From positions 1-45,269 of the IMG/VR virus record IMGVR_UViG_3300024243_000033: a stretch of DNA of 45,269 nt, one strand, 5' to 3'. This document shows positions 42,044 to 45,269 of this stretch, piece by piece. The position numbers and the translations under genes were made by a program. Below the pieces are notes generated by a model that did no database searches, was not told the origin of the DNA, and saw nothing but the letters and a program-made list of their open reading frames with translations. This DNA comes from a virus. Every line of letters begins with the position of its first letter. The first letter of the stretch is position 1.

Positions 42044-45000
42044 TATTCGTCTTTATTTTCACATAATTGCTCATCGGCATTGAAAGGATTGCTTCTCAAA
42101 TAACGTCGTTTCCACCAAGGTAGGATTCTCTTGCCGGGTGAGAGTCTAAACTTCTCCCTTAAGGTCTTTAGGTTCGTAGCAACAATTCCGTTGTCTTCTT
42201 CTTCAGTAGAACCGAAATCACGGGAGTTGTAGTATTCCTTGAACATCTTCTTGAGTTGTGAGTTAGTTCTTCTCATTGTTGTCTGATCCCACTCATCCCA
42301 GGTCAAAACAAACGGTGTGAAAGCGCGGCGCTCCTTCTTGGGATACCAGCCTGGAGTTCCGGGGTCATCAGGATTAAACGAGAGCGATGTATTATCATCG
42401 GGATCAGGGAGCGCTTTTCTACCCGGCTTAGTCCCTCCACTATTCTTTTTTGCGTCATCATTAACACTCTCGCCAATAGACGGCAAGAAGGCTAAATCGT
42501 TGTAGATAGCAATTGTTGATAAGAGTTTGGCTGGAGGCAGGCAATAACGCATAAACAATTTGAACTTATCATCATCCAACAGGTTATTGATCAGGCAAAG
42601 CATTTCCTTACTGCTCGGCTCCAGCGGCTGTAATTTAGATAGAGGGAGATCAAGAACATCTACTTCTACTTTTGTAACTGTTCTCATTGTGCCGCCAACA
42701 TTTGCGTAGAACTCAAGACCATAACGAAGCCCAAGTTCACCTTGGAGTCCTACGACCGGGCGTCCTGCTGCCTCTCCAGACAGGGCAATAGCATCGTCAT
42801 CTCTGGTTTTTTGCCCAGCGTAAACAAGTGATAGGGTGCCGGGATAAACATCAGAAACATTTCCCTCTTGTGATGTTATTGCTGATGGAATGTTAAAGGG
42901 ATCCACATCGTCGCTAGGGTCTTGAGATGTCTTTAGGTAAGCCCGAATTCCAAATGGCTGTGTGCCTGTGGGTCTTGTTGTTTCGACAGCACCTATTCCT
43001 TCGCTTCCTGCTTTTACAATTACGTTGTTTGCAAACAAAGTCAAATCTACAGATTCATCGGAGTGCTCTTCGCCAGTCATAAAGGTCTGGTTATCGCCTT
43101 CGCCCATTGTGTGATAGTAGCCAATGTAGGGAGTGCCGTCTTCGAGAGCCATCTCATCGCCATTGGTGTAGTTTCTCTGTAGGACTTCACTTGAATCGGC
43201 GACACCTTCCTTTAGTTGTCCAAGTAGGTTTAGTTGGCTTCCAGCGGTTAAACCGCTAGCGCCGTGGAGAATGTAGTAGTAGATGTTAGTAGCGTAAGAA
43301 TCATCAATAAAATCGTTTCTTTTCATTGAGATCTCGAAAGATTCAGCAACCTCTGATAGTTCTTTTTTGACGAACTCTTTGAGTACCATCTTGGCTATGT
43401 CTTCTGTTTCTTTTACGACACCTAGGGTGTCTTCATTCCGGTAGTTTTTGAGTGTCTTGAAGATTGTTACTTCGTCGTTTTTCTTTGCTTCTTTCAGATC
43501 TTTGCGATCTGGATAGTTGTAGCGCTCCTGAATGTTATTGAGTCTAATCAAAGCCTGGATAACATCCTCGGGAGGGTCAATAACCTCACCCTCATCTAAT
43601 AGTCTTCCGTAGGTCTGAACCGACTGTTCCAAGAAGGCATACCAGAACTCCTCATCCTTGAACGGATTAAACAACTCGAAGAACTCGTTTTGTTGGGCGT
43701 CTTTGAAGCCCTTTTCCATTTCTTCTACTATGAACGATGCGTAAAGATCGCTGAAGTTGTTATCAAAGTCTGGCTTAAACTTAGAGAAGGTAGCGATTGA
43801 CTTAATAAAATGTAGAACCGAGTGAATTCTACAAGCGGCACTGATTACCGATTGGATTCCGGCTTTACCTGTGCGACTTAGGATTCTGTTGTAGGGAACC
43901 TCTGTTACACAATCAGGGTCTCCCGCTAGCCTCTCATCTTCCGACAATCCAGAATAAGACTTCATCATCTCTGATTCTATTTCACTAAAGTCTACGACTT
44001 CTGTTCGCTGCGGCTTACAGGGACTAAGTTCTGGAAACACAGTGTCTACGAGCCCAAGCCATCCCGTGTTTTTTGTAGGACGGACATAAACAGGGGGGTT
44101 CAAATAGGTGCCGCCGTAGGTCGCAGGATCAAGATAGATGACTCTGGCTTTGTCACCATTTATTTGCTGGTCTCTGCTTTCGCCAAGAATAGCATCCTTG
44201 TTGTTTATCGGTCTTGTCTCGCCTTCTCCATCGTCGATCTCTCGTTCTGAATAAAGAACATCTTCGCCTGGATAGAGGTAGTCTGCGGCGGATTCTGTTA
44301 AACCATCAAACTCAGCACCGTAGTTAAATGCCTTGTTGTCTGTAGTAGACATAATAGTTAAGAACATCTCATCATAAAGTGTTTTTGTTGTTTCGTTCCA
44401 GTAGGATGTTGCTGCTGCTTCTGAAACACCGAGCATCTCGGACATCAAAACTATGGGTGGAGATGTCGCACCAATCGTGTCTAGTGATTGTAGGAATCTT
44501 GGGTAATTATCCAGAGTGTCTCCAGAAACTATCTCAAGCGTGTTGTCTTTTGCTAAGAACTCAAATGCAACCTGAGTCTGTTCTGTTTCAGCATCTTGGT
44601 TGGTGATAAACTTTTCTGTTACTTTTAGTCTTACGTTGTCTGCGGGAATGTTTCTCTTGTTGTTTAGATCTGCGATGTAGAGACCCATCTCAAGCCTATA
44701 ACCAGAGTCTTCACTATCTTCTACGTTAGTTTGAAAGGCTACTTTGATGTCTGGATCTGCTTTTCTTTGCTTCTCAACAAAAGTTACCTGCTCTCGCTCG
44801 TAGTCTACTTCATAGTTTACTCTGTAGCCATAGTCAGGCAGTTCAAGCGGAGTTGAGCGCTTCTTTATCCTCAGATCTTCAAACGACTTGACTGTTCTTT
44901 GATCTTTCTGAATGTTGTTATTGATAGATGGGTCTTCGGTGGTTTTTCCATTGTTCTCCTCTATCATCCATTCCGCGATGTAGACCGGATAAGCGCCTTT

Positions 45001-45269
45001 TTGTCTCGCCAGACGGGCGTAATTGTCCAAAATTCCCTCGCCTGCGGTGTCCCCTTCGGTGTCCAAGGCGACGCCGCCAGAAACATGAAAGTCAACATAC
45101 TGCTGCCTGCCTGGATCATTGAAGACCTTTCGCTGGTGGGCTGTGTAGGGTCTGCCGAGTGTGTCGGATAGGACCATGTTCATTAGACCCCAGTTTCTCT
45201 CGCCTGGACCGTTGCCGAGCATGTCGTAAGAGAAGGCAACCTTTAGTTGGTCTAGTCCAGCGCCTAGTG
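42043..45269 (-). CDS. Giant virion structural protein, 5' end cut by window edge (at least 1074 aa)
   Basis: The frame is open to the right edge. Before the internal Met at 45222 it continues with LGAGLDQLKVAFSYD, so the true start lies outside. No family name is known to me. Helical stretches occur around residues 420-620, with an acidic Glu-rich part, and a beta-rich part follows from about 650 to 850. A Pro/Asp-rich linker precedes the basic C-terminus (FRLSPGKRILPWWKRRYLRS). Being first in the gp25-gp6 operon, it is probably a baseplate or tail protein. Confidence 0.75.
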   Translation of the reverse strand, partial: LGAGLDQLKVAFSYDMLGNGPGERNWGLMNMVLSDTLGRPYTAHQRKVFNDPGRQQYVDFHVSGGVALDTEGDTAGEGILDNYARLARQKGAYPVYIAEWMIEENNGKTTEDPSINNNIQKDQRTVKSFEDLRIKKRSTPLELPDYGYRVNYEVDYEREQVTFVEKQRKADPDIKVAFQTNVEDSEDSGYRLEMGLYIADLNNKRNIPADNVRLKVTEKFITNQDAETEQTQVAFEFLAKDNTLEIVSGDTLDNYPRFLQSLDTIGATSPPIVLMSEMLGVSEAAATSYWNETTKTLYDEMFLTIMSTTDNKAFNYGAEFDGLTESAADYLYPGEDVLYSEREIDDGEGETRPINNKDAILGESRDQQINGDKARVIYLDPATYGGTYLNPPVYVRPTKNTGWLGLVDTVFPELSPCKPQRTEVVDFSEIESEMMKSYSGLSEDERLAGDPDCVTEVPYNRILSRTGKAGIQSVISAACRIHSVLHFIKSIATFSKFKPDFDNNFSDLYASFIVEEMEKGFKDAQQNEFFELFNPFKDEEFWYAFLEQSVQTYGRLLDEGEVIDPPEDVIQALIRLNNIQERYNYPDRKDLKEAKKNDEVTIFKTLKNYRNEDTLGVVKETEDIAKMVLKEFVKKELSEVAESFEISMKRNDFIDDSYATNIYYYILHGASGLTAGSQLNLLGQLKEGVADSSEVLQRNYTNGDEMALEDGTPYIGYYHTMGEGDNQTFMTGEEHSDESVDLTLFANNVIVKAGSEGIGAVETTRPTGTQPFGIRAYLKTSQDPSDDVDPFNIPSAITSQEGNVSDVYPGTLSLVYAGQKTRDDDAIALSGEAAGRPVVGLQGELGLRYGLEFYANVGGTMRTVTKVEVDVLDLPLSKLQPLEPSSKEMLCLINNLLDDDKFKLFMRYCLPPAKLLSTIAIYNDLAFLPSIGESVNDDAKKNSGGTKPGRKALPDPDDNTSLSFNPDDPGTPGWYPKKERRAFTPFVLTWDEWDQTTMRRTNSQLKKMFKEYYNSRDFGSTEEEDNGIVATNLKTLREKFRLSPGKRILPWWKRRYLRSNPFNADEQLCENKDE

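Noticed and set aside
1-45269. tRNA genes, CRISPR arrays, transposases or integrases
   Set aside because: None could be recognised; the gaps are too short and repeats are limited to those listed.

Overview
The window is a 45 kb piece of a tailed bacteriophage genome, contractile-tailed and related to the T4 superfamily. The diagnostic genes are a gp17-like large terminase, gp20-like portal, gp21-like prohead protease, gp25- and gp6-like baseplate wedge proteins, and a gp47/gp46-like recombination nuclease. Every supported gene is on the minus strand, so transcription runs from position 45269 towards 1. Genes are tightly packed, often with ATGA, GTGA or TAATG overlaps and good Shine-Dalgarno (SD) sequences, and no gene-free stretch reaches 300 bases. 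I see no tRNA, integrase, transposase or CRISPR array. Spanin-like genes point to a Gram-negative host. The set of families and a phage-encoded ribosomal protein bS21 suggest an aquatic, probably marine, phage; host and habitat are inference.

Layout in transcription order. (1) 45269-18317: tail and baseplate. A giant protein cut by the right edge is followed by gp25-like, gp6-like, a 472-aa fibre-like protein, a 2919-aa protein with two LamG-like domains, and nine further putative structural proteins, several related to one another. (2) 18317-16480: a small HExxH membrane protein, a RuvC-like resolvase and a DnaG-type primase. (3) 16476-12150: a 287-aa protein with a possible capsid-targeting N-terminus, a near-consensus sigma70 promoter, a 31-aa hydrophobic ORF, a single-chain SbcD-SbcC (gp47-gp46) fusion, and an in-frame relic of a second, divergent gp46 C-terminus. 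(4) 12150-8395: two proteins with possible capsid-targeting N-termini (one carrying the N-terminus twice), a lysis module (holin, Rz-like spanin, second spanin-like protein), a zinc-ribbon protein, another targeting-type protein and a 182-aa protein. (5) 8384-1: the head module, with terminase, portal, prohead-core candidates, protease, further small proteins and bS21, which is cut by the left edge.

The most interesting signal spans the left 16 kb. Eight proteins, with nine copies of the element, begin with a short basic amphipathic helix and then an (I/L)-x-E site. That is the pattern T4 uses to send proteins into the prohead and trim them with gp21. One such N-terminus is duplicated exactly over 53 bp inside a single ORF. 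I propose a modular family of capsid-packaged, possibly ejected proteins. Other notable items are bS21, the Mre11-Rad50 fusion with its C-terminal relic, and a short element (TAAATAGT) concentrated in the few intergenic gaps.
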